The translations under genes were made by a program, and so were the position numbers. Below are positions 24,249 to 33,666 of a stretch of DNA of 64,000 nt, in pieces (the stretch's first letter is position 1; every line of letters begins with the position of its first letter). This DNA comes from Shewanella sp. VB17. GTDB taxonomy: Bacteria; Pseudomonadota; Gammaproteobacteria; Enterobacterales; Shewanellaceae. The DNA is taken from the NCBI RefSeq assembly GCF_013248905.1, contig NZ_JABRVS010000001.1, forward strand, positions 2,852,001 to 2,916,000, read 5' to 3'. Below the pieces are notes generated by a model. It did no database searches and was not told the origin of the DNA. It worked only from the letters and a program-made list of their open reading frames with translations.

Positions 24249-27200
24249 ATGTTAAACCGTGAAATTTTTATTAACGACCCAATCAACAGTCGTTTAGCCA
24301 ATAATGGTGTAGCACAAGTCAAGGATGATCACTCTAAAGGTGCGCTTGACACTCTAGAGTATGAATTAAGAACCTTCGTCTGTGACGGTGCTTATGCCAA
24401 AGGCATGGACAGTATTTTAAGCCACTACTTAAGCGCCGTTAAAACAAATAGCGAGCAACCCGGTGTATGGATCAGTGGCTTCTTTGGTTCGGGTAAGTCG
24501 CACCTTGCCAAAATGCTGCGTACTTTGTGGACCAACCAAACGCTTAATGATGGCAGTGATGCACGTAGTATTACCGATTTACCTCCTTATATAGCGGCTC
24601 ATTTTGATGATTTGTCATCATTAGCAATACACAATGGTGGTTTGCATGCTGCGTCTGGCACCTTAGGTGCTGGTGTACGCTCCCAAGTGCGTATGGCGTT
24701 TCTTAGTATCATCTTTAAGTCTGTCGGGTTACCTGAGCAATACCATTTAGCACAATTTGTTATGTGGTTAAAAGCTGAAGGCGTATTAGCTCAAGTACAG
24801 CAATATGTTGCTAAAAATGCAAAAGTTAAAGAAGGCGTGGATAGTTGGAAACACGAGTTGAAACATCTTCACGTCTCTCCAATTTTGCATGGTGCAATAT
24901 TAAATGTTATTCCTGGTTTTGCTTCGGACGTAAAAGAAGTCCGTCAAATGATAATGGCTCAGTATAATATCGTTGACGATGTCACCAATGACGAAATGGT
25001 GTCGGCTTTGGTTGATGCTATATCCAAAGATGGTGAATTACCGCTTACATTAGTCGTGCTTGATGAAGTACAACAATATATTGGTACAGATACTCAAAGA
25101 GCTTTTGATGTTCAAGAAGTCGTCGAAACCTGTAGTGGTGCAAGTGCGCTTAAATCTAAATTACTGTTTGTGGCAACCGGACAAAGTGCCTTATCCGGTA
25201 TGTCTAATTTGCAACGTTTGTTAGGTCGATTTCAAGTACCAGTCCAACTTGAAGACACAGACGTTGATGCTGTTATCCGTAAAGTCATCTTACAGAAGAA
25301 AAGCTCTGCTGAATCTCAAGTACAAGCGGTTATCGATGACAATTTAGGTGAAATAACTCGTCATCTGCGTGGCAGTACTATTGAGCACAATAAAGATGAT
25401 GAAAAATGGATGGTGAAAGATTATCCATTGTTGCCTGTTCGCCGTCGCTTCTGGGAGCGTATTCTTCCAGCATTAGATAAGACTGGTACAGGCTCCCAGT
25501 TACGTAATCAGTTACGTGTTGTTCATGAGGCTGTCAAAACCACAGCAGAACAACAGCTAGGTTATGTGGTACCCGCAGATTTTATCTATGATCAAATTGC
25601 GACTAACCTGCTGCAAACGGGCGTGATATCAAAAGATATATACGAGACGATTAGTCGTAAGAAAGGCGGCAATGAAGACGAGCAGTTACAAGGTCGCTTA
25701 CTGGCGCTCATTTTGCTGATCAGTAAACTCCCTAGTGACGTCGAATACGGTATCCACGCAACTGTAGATAGCCTCGCTGACTTGTTGTTAGAAGACCTGC
25801 TGCAAGATAAACACAAGCTCCGTCCAATAGTGCCAAAAATGCTGCTAGTGCTCGAAGATGAGCACCTGATCATGTCAATGGATACGTCACAAGGCCAAGA
25901 GTATCGTTTGCAAACGATAGAGAGCCAAACTTGGTATGACGAATTCCGCCGCCAAGAATCTGATTTAGTTGGTAATCCGCAGACGTTAGAGTTACACCGC
26001 TCGAAAGAGATCCAAACCTATATTCGTAAGCAAATTGCTCAAGCCAGAATCACACAAGGCAGTATTGCCGAAGCTCGTGTTATCAATGCAATTTTTGACA
26101 GTGAGCTACCCAGCGATACCGATAAAAAAATCTGTGCCTGGGCACCGGAGGTCAGTGAGAAACAATTTAACGACCTGTCTCGTGGTAGTGACCCAGATTC
26201 TGCGACCATTTTTATCTATGTGCCTACTTCTCATCGCAGTGAACTACAATCAGCTATCGTGACACTAAAGGCGGCAGAAAATACTTTAGATGTACGCGGA
26301 GGTGCGACCACCGATGCTGGTAAAGAAGCTAAAAATGCCATGGAAACACGCTTAAGGGATGCCGAACGCACCAAAAAAGCGTTATTAAAAGATATCTTCT
26401 CGCAAATTCAGGTTCGCCTTGCTGGCGGTCAAGAAGTTGAAGGTGAAACGCTTACGGAGCAAGTTCAGAATGCGGGCGAACTTGCCTGTCAGCGGTTGTA
26501 CAACAAATTCAAAATGGCTGATGATCGCGGTTGGGCAAAGGTGTTCGAACGTGCCAGCAAGCATGCTGATGCGAACGCCCTGGAAGCGATAGGCCACAAT
26601 GATGAAGCAGACAAACATCCAGTTGGTGCGGAGATCAAACGCTTTGTTGGTGCGATGAAAACTGGTAAAGATATCGTCGACAACTTCCGTCAAGCGCCCT
26701 ATGGTTGGAGCAAAGACACGATTGAAGGTGCACTGCTTGCGATGGTGGCTGCCAGTATTTTACGCGCCGCCGATAATCAAGAAAGAGCCGTTGATGCTAA
26801 AAAGTTAGATCGTTCTTCCATATCACAAACCAAATTCCGCCCTGAAAACGTGACCTTGTCAAAAGTGCAGTTGATTAAAGTCCGTGGTGTGGTGAGTACC
26901 TTGCATGAGCAAACCTGTAATGCGGGTGAAGAGTCAAGTAAATTACCGCTGGCCATCATCAATGCCCGTAATCTTGCTCGCAAAGCGGGTGGCGAGGCAC
27001 CACTACCTATGGCACCAAGCACCAAGTTACTCACCGATTTAGAGATGTACTCAGGTAACGATCAACTGCAACAGGTGTTCGACCATAAAGAGCAACTGCT
27101 GAGTGACTTTGCCGATTGGCAGGCGTTAGCCGATAAAGTCAAAGCGCGTCAGGCTCGTTGGAGTGAGTTTTTACTTGCGCTTAAAAACGCCAAAGACTTA

Positions 27201-27722
27201 GCCATTTTTAAGGCGTTAGATAAAGAACGTGATGCCATTATTGCTAATCGCAGCTTGTTGCAAGATCCAAACCCAGTGGATCCGCTACTTAAGCAAGCGG
27301 TTAACGCACTGCGTAATACCCTGACGAGTCGCTTAGGTGAGTATGAGCAAGAGCATAAAGCCTGCATGCTTGAGCTTGAAGAGGACGACAACTGGCAAAA
27401 GCTGGATGAAACTAAGCGAAATCAATTTTTAGCGAAACGTCATCTCGACAAGCTGCCTGAGGTGAGCATAGGTGATACTACTGCCGTATTTGATGCCCTC
27501 GATGACATTAACTTCCAACAATGGAGCGACAAGTCGGCCGCGCTACCCAGTATCTTCGATCATGTGCTTAAAGATGCGATTAGTGAACTCACTCCTAAGG
27601 TGAGATATTACAAACTTAATAAGCCATTAATCGAAAACGAAGCCCAGTTACAAAGCTGGCTCACTAAAGTCGAACAAGAGCTACGTGAAGAATTAGCCAA
27701 AGGGCCCGTCGTACCATCTTAG
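24249..27722 (+). CDS. brxC: BREX P-loop ATPase BrxC
   Basis: 1157-residue AAA-type ATPase. The Walker A motif is in GFFGSGKSHLAK (about residues 77-88) and the Walker B in LVVLDEVQQYIG with Asp272-Glu273. A helical and coiled region fills the rest (notably 690-730 and 1040-1060). Length and motifs are those of BrxC/PglY. BrxC is essential in BREX, probably moving on or remodelling DNA with PglX and PglZ. AGGG and AAGG lie just before the ATG at 24249. The gene ends 146 nt before pglX, a gap that holds a small ORF and an inverted repeat. Confidence 0.92.
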   Translation: MLNREIFINDPINSRLANNGVAQVKDDHSKGALDTLEYELRTFVCDGAYAKGMDSILSHYLSAVKTNSEQPGVWISGFFGSGKSHLAKMLRTLWTNQTLNDGSDARSITDLPPYIAAHFDDLSSLAIHNGGLHAASGTLGAGVRSQVRMAFLSIIFKSVGLPEQYHLAQFVMWLKAEGVLAQVQQYVAKNAKVKEGVDSWKHELKHLHVSPILHGAILNVIPGFASDVKEVRQMIMAQYNIVDDVTNDEMVSALVDAISKDGELPLTLVVLDEVQQYIGTDTQRAFDVQEVVETCSGASALKSKLLFVATGQSALSGMSNLQRLLGRFQVPVQLEDTDVDAVIRKVILQKKSSAESQVQAVIDDNLGEITRHLRGSTIEHNKDDEKWMVKDYPLLPVRRRFWERILPALDKTGTGSQLRNQLRVVHEAVKTTAEQQLGYVVPADFIYDQIATNLLQTGVISKDIYETISRKKGGNEDEQLQGRLLALILLISKLPSDVEYGIHATVDSLADLLLEDLLQDKHKLRPIVPKMLLVLEDEHLIMSMDTSQGQEYRLQTIESQTWYDEFRRQESDLVGNPQTLELHRSKEIQTYIRKQIAQARITQGSIAEARVINAIFDSELPSDTDKKICAWAPEVSEKQFNDLSRGSDPDSATIFIYVPTSHRSELQSAIVTLKAAENTLDVRGGATTDAGKEAKNAMETRLRDAERTKKALLKDIFSQIQVRLAGGQEVEGETLTEQVQNAGELACQRLYNKFKMADDRGWAKVFERASKHADANALEAIGHNDEADKHPVGAEIKRFVGAMKTGKDIVDNFRQAPYGWSKDTIEGALLAMVAASILRAADNQERAVDAKKLDRSSISQTKFRPENVTLSKVQLIKVRGVVSTLHEQTCNAGEESSKLPLAIINARNLARKAGGEAPLPMAPSTKLLTDLEMYSGNDQLQQVFDHKEQLLSDFADWQALADKVKARQARWSEFLLALKNAKDLAIFKALDKERDAIIANRSLLQDPNPVDPLLKQAVNALRNTLTSRLGEYEQEHKACMLELEEDDNWQKLDETKRNQFLAKRHLDKLPEVSIGDTTAVFDALDDINFQQWSDKSAALPSIFDHVLKDAISELTPKVRYYKLNKPLIENEAQLQSWLTKVEQELREELAKGPVVPS

Positions 27723-27762
27723 TGCCCTCGAACTGCTGACCTAATAGCTTTGAGGAGGTTGA

Positions 27763-27822
27763 ATGAGTTTAACTGAATTCATTCGCCATTTACCATTAAC
27801 CTTTCCGAATGATAGAGGTTAA
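27763..27822 (+). CDS. 19-residue small ORF ahead of pglX
   Basis: ATG 27763 to TAA 27822 encodes 19 residues beginning MSLTEFIRHLPL. It has the best Shine-Dalgarno in the operon (GAGGAGG, 4 nt before the ATG), and its 3' half lies inside an inverted repeat. It could be a leader peptide whose translation opens or closes the hairpin and so sets PglX level. No homologue recognised; translation is inferred only from the ribosome site. Confidence 0.4.
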   Translation: MSLTEFIRHLPLTFPNDRG

Positions 27823-27826
27823 TGGT
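27792..27826 (+). repeat. Inverted repeat between brxC and pglX
   Basis: ACCATTAACCT (27792-27802) and AGGTTAATGGT (27816-27826) are perfectly complementary over 11 bp with a 13-nt loop, followed by TTTTG. It could act as a weak terminator or attenuator within the operon. The 19-codon ORF ends within the second arm. Confidence 0.65.
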
Positions 27827-27868
27827 TTTGTTCAATTCACTACCAAGAATGTAAAGTAACGAGAAAAA

Positions 27869-30800
27869 ATGAGAAGTTCACTCGATAAGCAATTGCGTAA
27901 AAAATTAGAAGCTACCGTGGTTGAAGCCCGTGACGTGGTAGAAGTCGCTGTCACTGATGCCATAACGCGACTTGGTATTGCAGATGTGCAAGCGCCAAGT
28001 TATTTATCTGAAGATGACCGCAAGCTGCGTAATACCTTGCGCGCCCATGCTCGTCAGTTAGGTGATAGCTTAATTGATGGAGCACAGGAAACCGAATTAC
28101 TGATTAATGAGATTGCCTACGAGCATTGGCACCGTATGCTGTTTTCTCGTTATCTTGAGCAAAACCACCTGCTGATGTTTGAAGGTACATCGGTCACATT
28201 AGATGAGTGCAGCGAACTTGCCGAAGAAGAACCCGATTGCAAGGATGGCTGGGAACTTGCGGGCCGCCTAGCGCAAACCATGTTGCCGCAAATTTTCCGC
28301 GCCGACTCGCCAGCATTTGCTATTAAGCTTTCAATTAACCATATCAACAAGCTGGAAGAGTTGATTGCAGCGCTTAATCCCGCCACTTTCCAAGCCCAAG
28401 ACAGCCTGGGTTGGTGTTACCAGTTCTGGCAAAACAAAAAGAAAAAACAGGTTAATGAGTCCGGCGTCAAAATTGGTGCCAAAGAGCTCAGCCCGGTAAC
28501 TCAGCTATTCACCGAACCTTACATGGTGAGTTTTTTACTGGACAACGCCCTCGGTGCCTGGTGGGCAAAACGTCGCTTAAGTAGCGATGACTTAATCCGG
28601 GCTAACAGCGAACAAGAGCTGCGTGAATTGGCGTCTATTCCTGGCGTACCACTGGAGTATCTGCGTTTTATCGAAGAAGAGGAAGTATGTTCCCACAGCG
28701 GAGAGAAGGTAAATAAATGGAAAAGTGCAGCAGGGGATTTCGACAAATGGCCTGAGCACTTAAGCGAGCTAAAAACCCTCGATCCTTGCTGTGGTTCGGG
28801 TCACTTCTTGGTCGCGGTTTTCCTGATGCTAGTGCCAATGCGAATGCACCTTGAAGGCTTAACCGCGAAAGAGGCCGTTAATGCGGTATTGCGCGACAAT
28901 ATTCATGGCCTAGAGCTAGACCAACGCTGCGTCGAACTAGCCGCTTTTGCACTCGCATTAGAAGCTTGGCGTTATCCAGATGCTGGGGGTTATCGTCAAC
29001 TGCCAGAGCTGCAACTGGCGTGCTCTGGTATGTCGATTACCGAGGCGCAAAAAGAATGGAAGGACTTAGCTAAAGGCGATGAAGTCCTTTCTGATGCCGT
29101 TACCTGGATGCAACAGACCTTTAAAGAAGCGCCAACGTTAGGTAGTTTGATTGACCCAACGAAGGCCTTACCTAACAAGAATGAAGGTGAGCAAGCCCCT
29201 TGGGAACTATTGCAACTGGCCATGGTAGGTAAAGCTGATGCGACTAGTGAAGCCAAGGCTGCCGCACAAGGTTTGGCGAAAGCAGCAGGATTATTGGCTG
29301 ATAAATATCAGTGGGTTGTTACCAATGTTCCATACCTGGCACGAGGTAAACAGTCAGAGACATTGCAATTATATTGTGACAAGTATTACATCAAAGCAAA
29401 AAGCGACCTGGCTACAGTTTTTTTACAGAAATGTTTAGAGTTATGTTTAATTGGTGGTAGTTCAAGCGTTGTGATACCTCAAAACTGGTTGTTTTTAAAA
29501 GGGTATCAGAAGTTTCGGTCAAGCTTACTTGATGAGCACGAATGGAATGTTGTTGCTCGCTTAGGGGCTAAGGGGTTTCAGACCTCAATGTGGGACTTTA
29601 ATGTTCAGCTTATTGGAATCACAAGGGGTAGAGATAATACTTATTCATTGATCCGAGGTATTGATGTATCAGAATATCAGTCTGCAGATAAGAAATCTGA
29701 CAAATTACCATTCGAATCTTTAAAAAGTATTATTCAACTTGAACAATTGAAAAACCCTGATGCAATTGTTAGCTTTGAAAATGCTGATATGTCTGCTCGT
29801 TTTTCTGAAACGGCATCTTGTTATCAAGGCTCTTCAACAGGAGATAATAATAGATTTGTTATCTCCTTTTGGGAATACCACTCAACCTTAGGTAAATTTC
29901 AGTTATTAGAGGGAGTGCCAAGTGGCAAATCGGATTTTAGTGGGAAGCAATTGGCTATTGACTGGTATGGCATGGAAGCTTCAAAAACCTCTGCAGTTAG
30001 AGGATGGGATGCTTTTAATAAGAAGGGCGTAAGTATTGGACAGATGGCAAACTTGCCTGCTTCTTTATACCTAGGGCGTCGTTTCCCGAACACTACGCCA
30101 GTAATAGTTCCAAGCAATAACGAAGACTTAGAAGCAATTTGGGCATTCTGTTGTTCAGATGAATTTGCAATTGAGCTCCGAAAAATCAATCAAAAGCTCA
30201 GTGTAGATAATGGCTATGTTGGTAAGATACCTTTTGATCGTGAAAGATGGAACTTACTTGCTAATAAACAATTCCCTAATGGCCTCCCAAAACCTTACTC
30301 AGACGATCCAACTCAATGGATCTTCCATGGTCACCCATGTGCTTCTGTCATTTGGGATGAAGAAACTAAGACCACAGCTGTTGGTGAGTTGCGTCAGGAT
30401 GATACTGTATTGCAAGTCGCAGTTGCTCGTCTGCTTGGTTACCAATGGCCTGCGGAGCTGGATGATGACAAGGTGAATGGCGAAGCCAGAGAGGGTGCCC
30501 TGGGGCAAATGGAGCTGGCGCCTGAAATGCGTCAGGTGATGCTGAAAAACACTGATTTCGATGGCCTAGTCGATGACGATGGTATTGTCTGTATCCCGGC
30601 TATTCGTGGTGAGATGAGTGCAGTAAAGCGTCTCGAGGCCATATTACAAAAAGCCTATGGTCAGCAGTGGTCAAACACGATTGAAGCCAATCTGCTTAAA
30701 GCGGTTAAATCAACTAACCTGGGCGATTGGTTGCGGGATAAGTTATTTGAGCAGCATTGCAAACTGTTTCAACACCGCCCCTTTATCTGGCAGATTTGGG

Positions 30801-31333
30801 ATGGTTTAAAAGATGGTTTCTCTGCATTAGTTAACTACCACCAGCTTGACTATAAAGGGCTTGAACGCCTTATCTATACCTATCTCGATGACTGGATTAG
30901 TACCCAGAAACGTGGTGTTGCCGATGGCATTGATGGCGCCGATATTCGTTTAACCGCCGCTGAGAACTTAAAGGTTCAGCTAGAAGCGATTTTAGAAGGT
31001 GAAGCACTGCCTGGTAAACCAGGCTTAGATATTTTCGTGCGTTGGAAACCTATTGAGCAGCAAGCTATCGGCTGGAACCCAGACCTAAACGATGGTGTAC
31101 GCTTAAACATCCGTCCGTTTATGTCCGCCGAAGATATGGGTAAAAAAGGTGCCGGAGTGTTGCGTGCCAAGCCCAATATCCATTGGAAGAAAGATCGCGG
31201 CACTGACGTAGCCTCAGCCCCTTGGTTCGAGCTTGGCCCGAAGTACGACGGCAAAGAGGGTGATCGCATAAACGACCATCACTTAACCCTAGCTGAAAAG
31301 CGTGCAGCCAGGGAATCAGCTAAAAATGATTAA
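27869..31333 (+). CDS. pglX: BREX adenine-specific DNA methyltransferase PglX
   Basis: 1154 residues, normal PglX length. The SAM-binding motif I is DPCCGSGHFL at about residues 305-314. The catalytic motif IV reads TNVPYL at about 485-490, with Val where N6-adenine methylases usually have Pro (NPPY). A target-recognition region follows (about 510-795), and its DNA is visibly more AT-rich than both flanks, as expected of exchanged specificity domains. PglX marks host DNA at one strand of an asymmetric site and is needed for both protection and phage exclusion. The stop overlaps a 38-codon ORF by 8 nt (ATGATTAA). The ribosome site before ATG 27869 is weak, so expression may depend on the upstream leader. 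Confidence 0.9.
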   Translation: MRSSLDKQLRKKLEATVVEARDVVEVAVTDAITRLGIADVQAPSYLSEDDRKLRNTLRAHARQLGDSLIDGAQETELLINEIAYEHWHRMLFSRYLEQNHLLMFEGTSVTLDECSELAEEEPDCKDGWELAGRLAQTMLPQIFRADSPAFAIKLSINHINKLEELIAALNPATFQAQDSLGWCYQFWQNKKKKQVNESGVKIGAKELSPVTQLFTEPYMVSFLLDNALGAWWAKRRLSSDDLIRANSEQELRELASIPGVPLEYLRFIEEEEVCSHSGEKVNKWKSAAGDFDKWPEHLSELKTLDPCCGSGHFLVAVFLMLVPMRMHLEGLTAKEAVNAVLRDNIHGLELDQRCVELAAFALALEAWRYPDAGGYRQLPELQLACSGMSITEAQKEWKDLAKGDEVLSDAVTWMQQTFKEAPTLGSLIDPTKALPNKNEGEQAPWELLQLAMVGKADATSEAKAAAQGLAKAAGLLADKYQWVVTNVPYLARGKQSETLQLYCDKYYIKAKSDLATVFLQKCLELCLIGGSSSVVIPQNWLFLKGYQKFRSSLLDEHEWNVVARLGAKGFQTSMWDFNVQLIGITRGRDNTYSLIRGIDVSEYQSADKKSDKLPFESLKSIIQLEQLKNPDAIVSFENADMSARFSETASCYQGSSTGDNNRFVISFWEYHSTLGKFQLLEGVPSGKSDFSGKQLAIDWYGMEASKTSAVRGWDAFNKKGVSIGQMANLPASLYLGRRFPNTTPVIVPSNNEDLEAIWAFCCSDEFAIELRKINQKLSVDNGYVGKIPFDRERWNLLANKQFPNGLPKPYSDDPTQWIFHGHPCASVIWDEETKTTAVGELRQDDTVLQVAVARLLGYQWPAELDDDKVNGEAREGALGQMELAPEMRQVMLKNTDFDGLVDDDGIVCIPAIRGEMSAVKRLEAILQKAYGQQWSNTIEANLLKAVKSTNLGDWLRDKLFEQHCKLFQHRPFIWQIWDGLKDGFSALVNYHQLDYKGLERLIYTYLDDWISTQKRGVADGIDGADIRLTAAENLKVQLEAILEGEALPGKPGLDIFVRWKPIEQQAIGWNPDLNDGVRLNIRPFMSAEDMGKKGAGVLRAKPNIHWKKDRGTDVASAPWFELGPKYDGKEGDRINDHHLTLAEKRAARESAKND

Positions 31334-31442
31334 GTCAGTTGATCATTGGTCTATAGAACAGATTGATAAGTGTACCGCTGTTTTATTCACTCAGGTTTTA
31401 GATATGTTTCAGTTGCCTCAACTTCGTGAACGAGTGGGATAA
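31326..31442 (+). CDS. 38-residue small ORF between pglX and pglZ
   Basis: ATG 31326 overlaps the pglX stop by eight bases and the TAA at 31440-31442 lies 10 nt before the pglZ ATG, so the ORF fills the whole gap between the two genes. It encodes 38 residues starting MIKSVDHWSIEQIDK and ending RERVG; predicted helical, not membrane, no family recognised. AAGGA, the pglZ ribosome site, immediately follows its stop. This spacing is typical of a real, translationally coupled gene. It could be a small BREX subunit, a regulator of pglZ translation, or the relic of a longer gene. Confidence 0.5.
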   Translation: MIKSVDHWSIEQIDKCTAVLFTQVLDMFQLPQLRERVG

Positions 31443-31452
31443 GGATAGCCTT

Positions 31453-33492
31453 ATGATTATTGATTATTTAGTCCGTCAGTTACGTGATTGTGCAAACTTC
31501 AATTCGGCAGTACAAGTCGCTCCAGCGGCTATTTTGTGGACAGATATTGACAAGCAATGGCAGTCGGCGATGCCGTTTATTAAGCAACAATTACCTGAGC
31601 TGATTGAGCTTGGTGAATATAAGCCTGAAGATCGAATTGGTCCCGCAATTTGGATTAAGTGCGCGATTGCTGGTGCCCTAGAGGATTGTCAGTTACCTGA
31701 AGGTAAAACGCCAATTATCTATTTGCCAGGAGTGGGACGCAAAGATCTGCGCGCTATTGAGCAGTGCCCAGACTTTTTGCGTCCTTTGGCTGAGTTACAG
31801 TATCGTGGTTGCTGGTGGGCGTATAATACGGCGGGGCGAGATTGGAGTGTGTCTTCATTCCTAACTAACTCAAAAGTGGGTTTGGGCCTTGAGTTAGCAA
31901 AGGATAAGAAAACCTTAGATGCTATCATTCAGGTATTGCCTGATATTTTAGAAACACCAGCAGAGCGTTTACAAGGTAAAAAACTTACCGCTGATGAGTT
32001 CTATGCCATCGTCTTGAATGATCCCGCCAAAGATATTTTGGGTTGGTTGAACAATCCTACAGATAAAGAAGCGCAATGGCTGGGCAGCAAGTGGGATATC
32101 TTCTCGCAGTCATGTGGCCAGAATTATGGCTTTACTCCGATGCATTCAGATTTGTCACAGCCGCTGAGCCTGCTATGTGAAGCTGAAGGTGTGTGGAGCG
32201 ATGTTTGGCAACGCTTTTTAGATACGGCGAGTAATTTACCAGTGCTACTTAGATCATTAGCAGAGGTTGAACCGTCGGATCTTGCATTTGAAGCAGAGCG
32301 CTACCTGTCGGAAAATAGCCGAGGAGAGCTTGCCATTGAACATGAGCTTAAAGCGTTAAAAGATCAATTGCGTAAGGATGTTAAAGCTACTGTAGAGCGA
32401 TTGTGGCATGAACAAAGTGGTCGCCAATCTTGGATTTGGACCACATTAGGCTTATCCGTCTGGCTCTCAATATTAAGTGAGCTGAAAGCCGTCCTTGAGC
32501 ATACTGAAATACCATTTAATGGCTCAACGCCGCAAGCGATGGCTGAGTTTTATCAAGAGCGCTTTTGGCTGGCGGATGCTGCCGCTATTGCTGCCATGGC
32601 TAAGACACGAGACATCCACCAGCAAGAAGTTATTGCGGATGTGCTTACGATTATTTATACCCCTTGGTTAGAGCAAGTGACGCTGAACTTTCAAACTCTG
32701 GTGGAGCAGAAAGGCTATCCTGGCGACAATCAAATTGAAGAATCTACAGCGCATTATTCTGCGGGTAGTGAAGTTATCTTTTTTGTTGATGGTTTACGCT
32801 TCGATACTGCGAAATCACTGGAAGTTAAGTTAGAGAAGCTTGGGCTTAAAGTTGGTTTGACTACACAGTGGTCGGCATTGCCCTCTTTGACTGCGACAGC
32901 GAAAGCGGCAGTCACTCCCGTTGCGGATCTATTATCTGGATTACAAGACAATGAGAACTTTACCCCAGTGCTCACTGAAACTGAATTTGAGTTTTCCTCT
33001 TATCATTTTAAAAAAGCCTTGGCCGACAAAGGTTGGCAATATTTAGATGGTTTAGAAACAGGTGAACCTAATGGTTATGCTTGGGTGCAGACCGGTGATC
33101 TTGACAATATGGGGCATGCACAACAACGTAAGATGCCTATGCATATCGATGCAGTGCTCAATGATGTTGTTGCACGCATTGAAGGCCTAGTGAATGCAGG
33201 ATGGAAGCGTATCAAGATTGTCACCGATCATGGTTGGTTATGGGTGCCCAATAAACTGGCTGAGGCGAGTATCCCTAAAACGTTGGTCAAGAAACGTTTA
33301 GCCCGCTGTGCCATTCTTAAAGACAATATGGGCTCAACTGGGGTTACGGTACCTTGGCATTGGAATCAGAATGTGACGATTGCTATGGCTCCAGGTATAG
33401 CGGGGTATGTGGGCGGTGATTATTACAGCCATGGTGGCTTGAGTCTGCAAGAATGCTTGACGCCAGTGATTAAGTTGCATGTGAAAGCATAG
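31453..33492 (+). CDS. pglZ: BREX alkaline-phosphatase-fold protein PglZ
   Basis: 679 residues from ATG 31453, which has AAGGA 7 nt upstream; a GTG at 31426 in frame would add nine residues but has no such site. The alkaline-phosphatase superfamily metal site is visible: FFVDGLRFD with Asp446, the SALPSLTATAK segment supplying the nucleophile region, and VTDHGWLW with Asp592-His593. PglZ is the core component found in every BREX type, probably a metal-dependent hydrolase acting on nucleic acid or nucleotide. The N-terminal half (WTDIDKQW, WIKCAIAG, LPGVGRKDLR) resembles the variant I recall as PglZ type B rather than the common type A. A terminator follows, so the operon ends here. Confidence 0.9.
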   Translation: MIIDYLVRQLRDCANFNSAVQVAPAAILWTDIDKQWQSAMPFIKQQLPELIELGEYKPEDRIGPAIWIKCAIAGALEDCQLPEGKTPIIYLPGVGRKDLRAIEQCPDFLRPLAELQYRGCWWAYNTAGRDWSVSSFLTNSKVGLGLELAKDKKTLDAIIQVLPDILETPAERLQGKKLTADEFYAIVLNDPAKDILGWLNNPTDKEAQWLGSKWDIFSQSCGQNYGFTPMHSDLSQPLSLLCEAEGVWSDVWQRFLDTASNLPVLLRSLAEVEPSDLAFEAERYLSENSRGELAIEHELKALKDQLRKDVKATVERLWHEQSGRQSWIWTTLGLSVWLSILSELKAVLEHTEIPFNGSTPQAMAEFYQERFWLADAAAIAAMAKTRDIHQQEVIADVLTIIYTPWLEQVTLNFQTLVEQKGYPGDNQIEESTAHYSAGSEVIFFVDGLRFDTAKSLEVKLEKLGLKVGLTTQWSALPSLTATAKAAVTPVADLLSGLQDNENFTPVLTETEFEFSSYHFKKALADKGWQYLDGLETGEPNGYAWVQTGDLDNMGHAQQRKMPMHIDAVLNDVVARIEGLVNAGWKRIKIVTDHGWLWVPNKLAEASIPKTLVKKRLARCAILKDNMGSTGVTVPWHWNQNVTIAMAPGIAGYVGGDYYSHGGLSLQECLTPVIKLHVKA

Positions 33493-33499
33493 TTAAATG

Positions 33500-33533
33500 G
33501 AATGGCCAGGTTGTTCTTGGCCATTCTTTGTTT
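33500..33533 (+). terminator. Rho-independent terminator after pglZ
   Basis: GAATGGCCA (33500-33508) pairs with TGGCCATTC (33518-33526), followed by TTTGTTT. It closes the BREX-like operon; no brxL follows. Confidence 0.85.
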
Positions 33534-33666
33534 AGTGATAAAGGCTCGACTTCTCAAGGTGAACTGAACTTTACTTATCAGTTTTTCCTCTGTATGTGAC
33601 CTAAGTGGAAATTAGATAAGCGTAAGGATTAGAGTCCTGAAACAAGCTTAGATGGTACTTTTTAGG

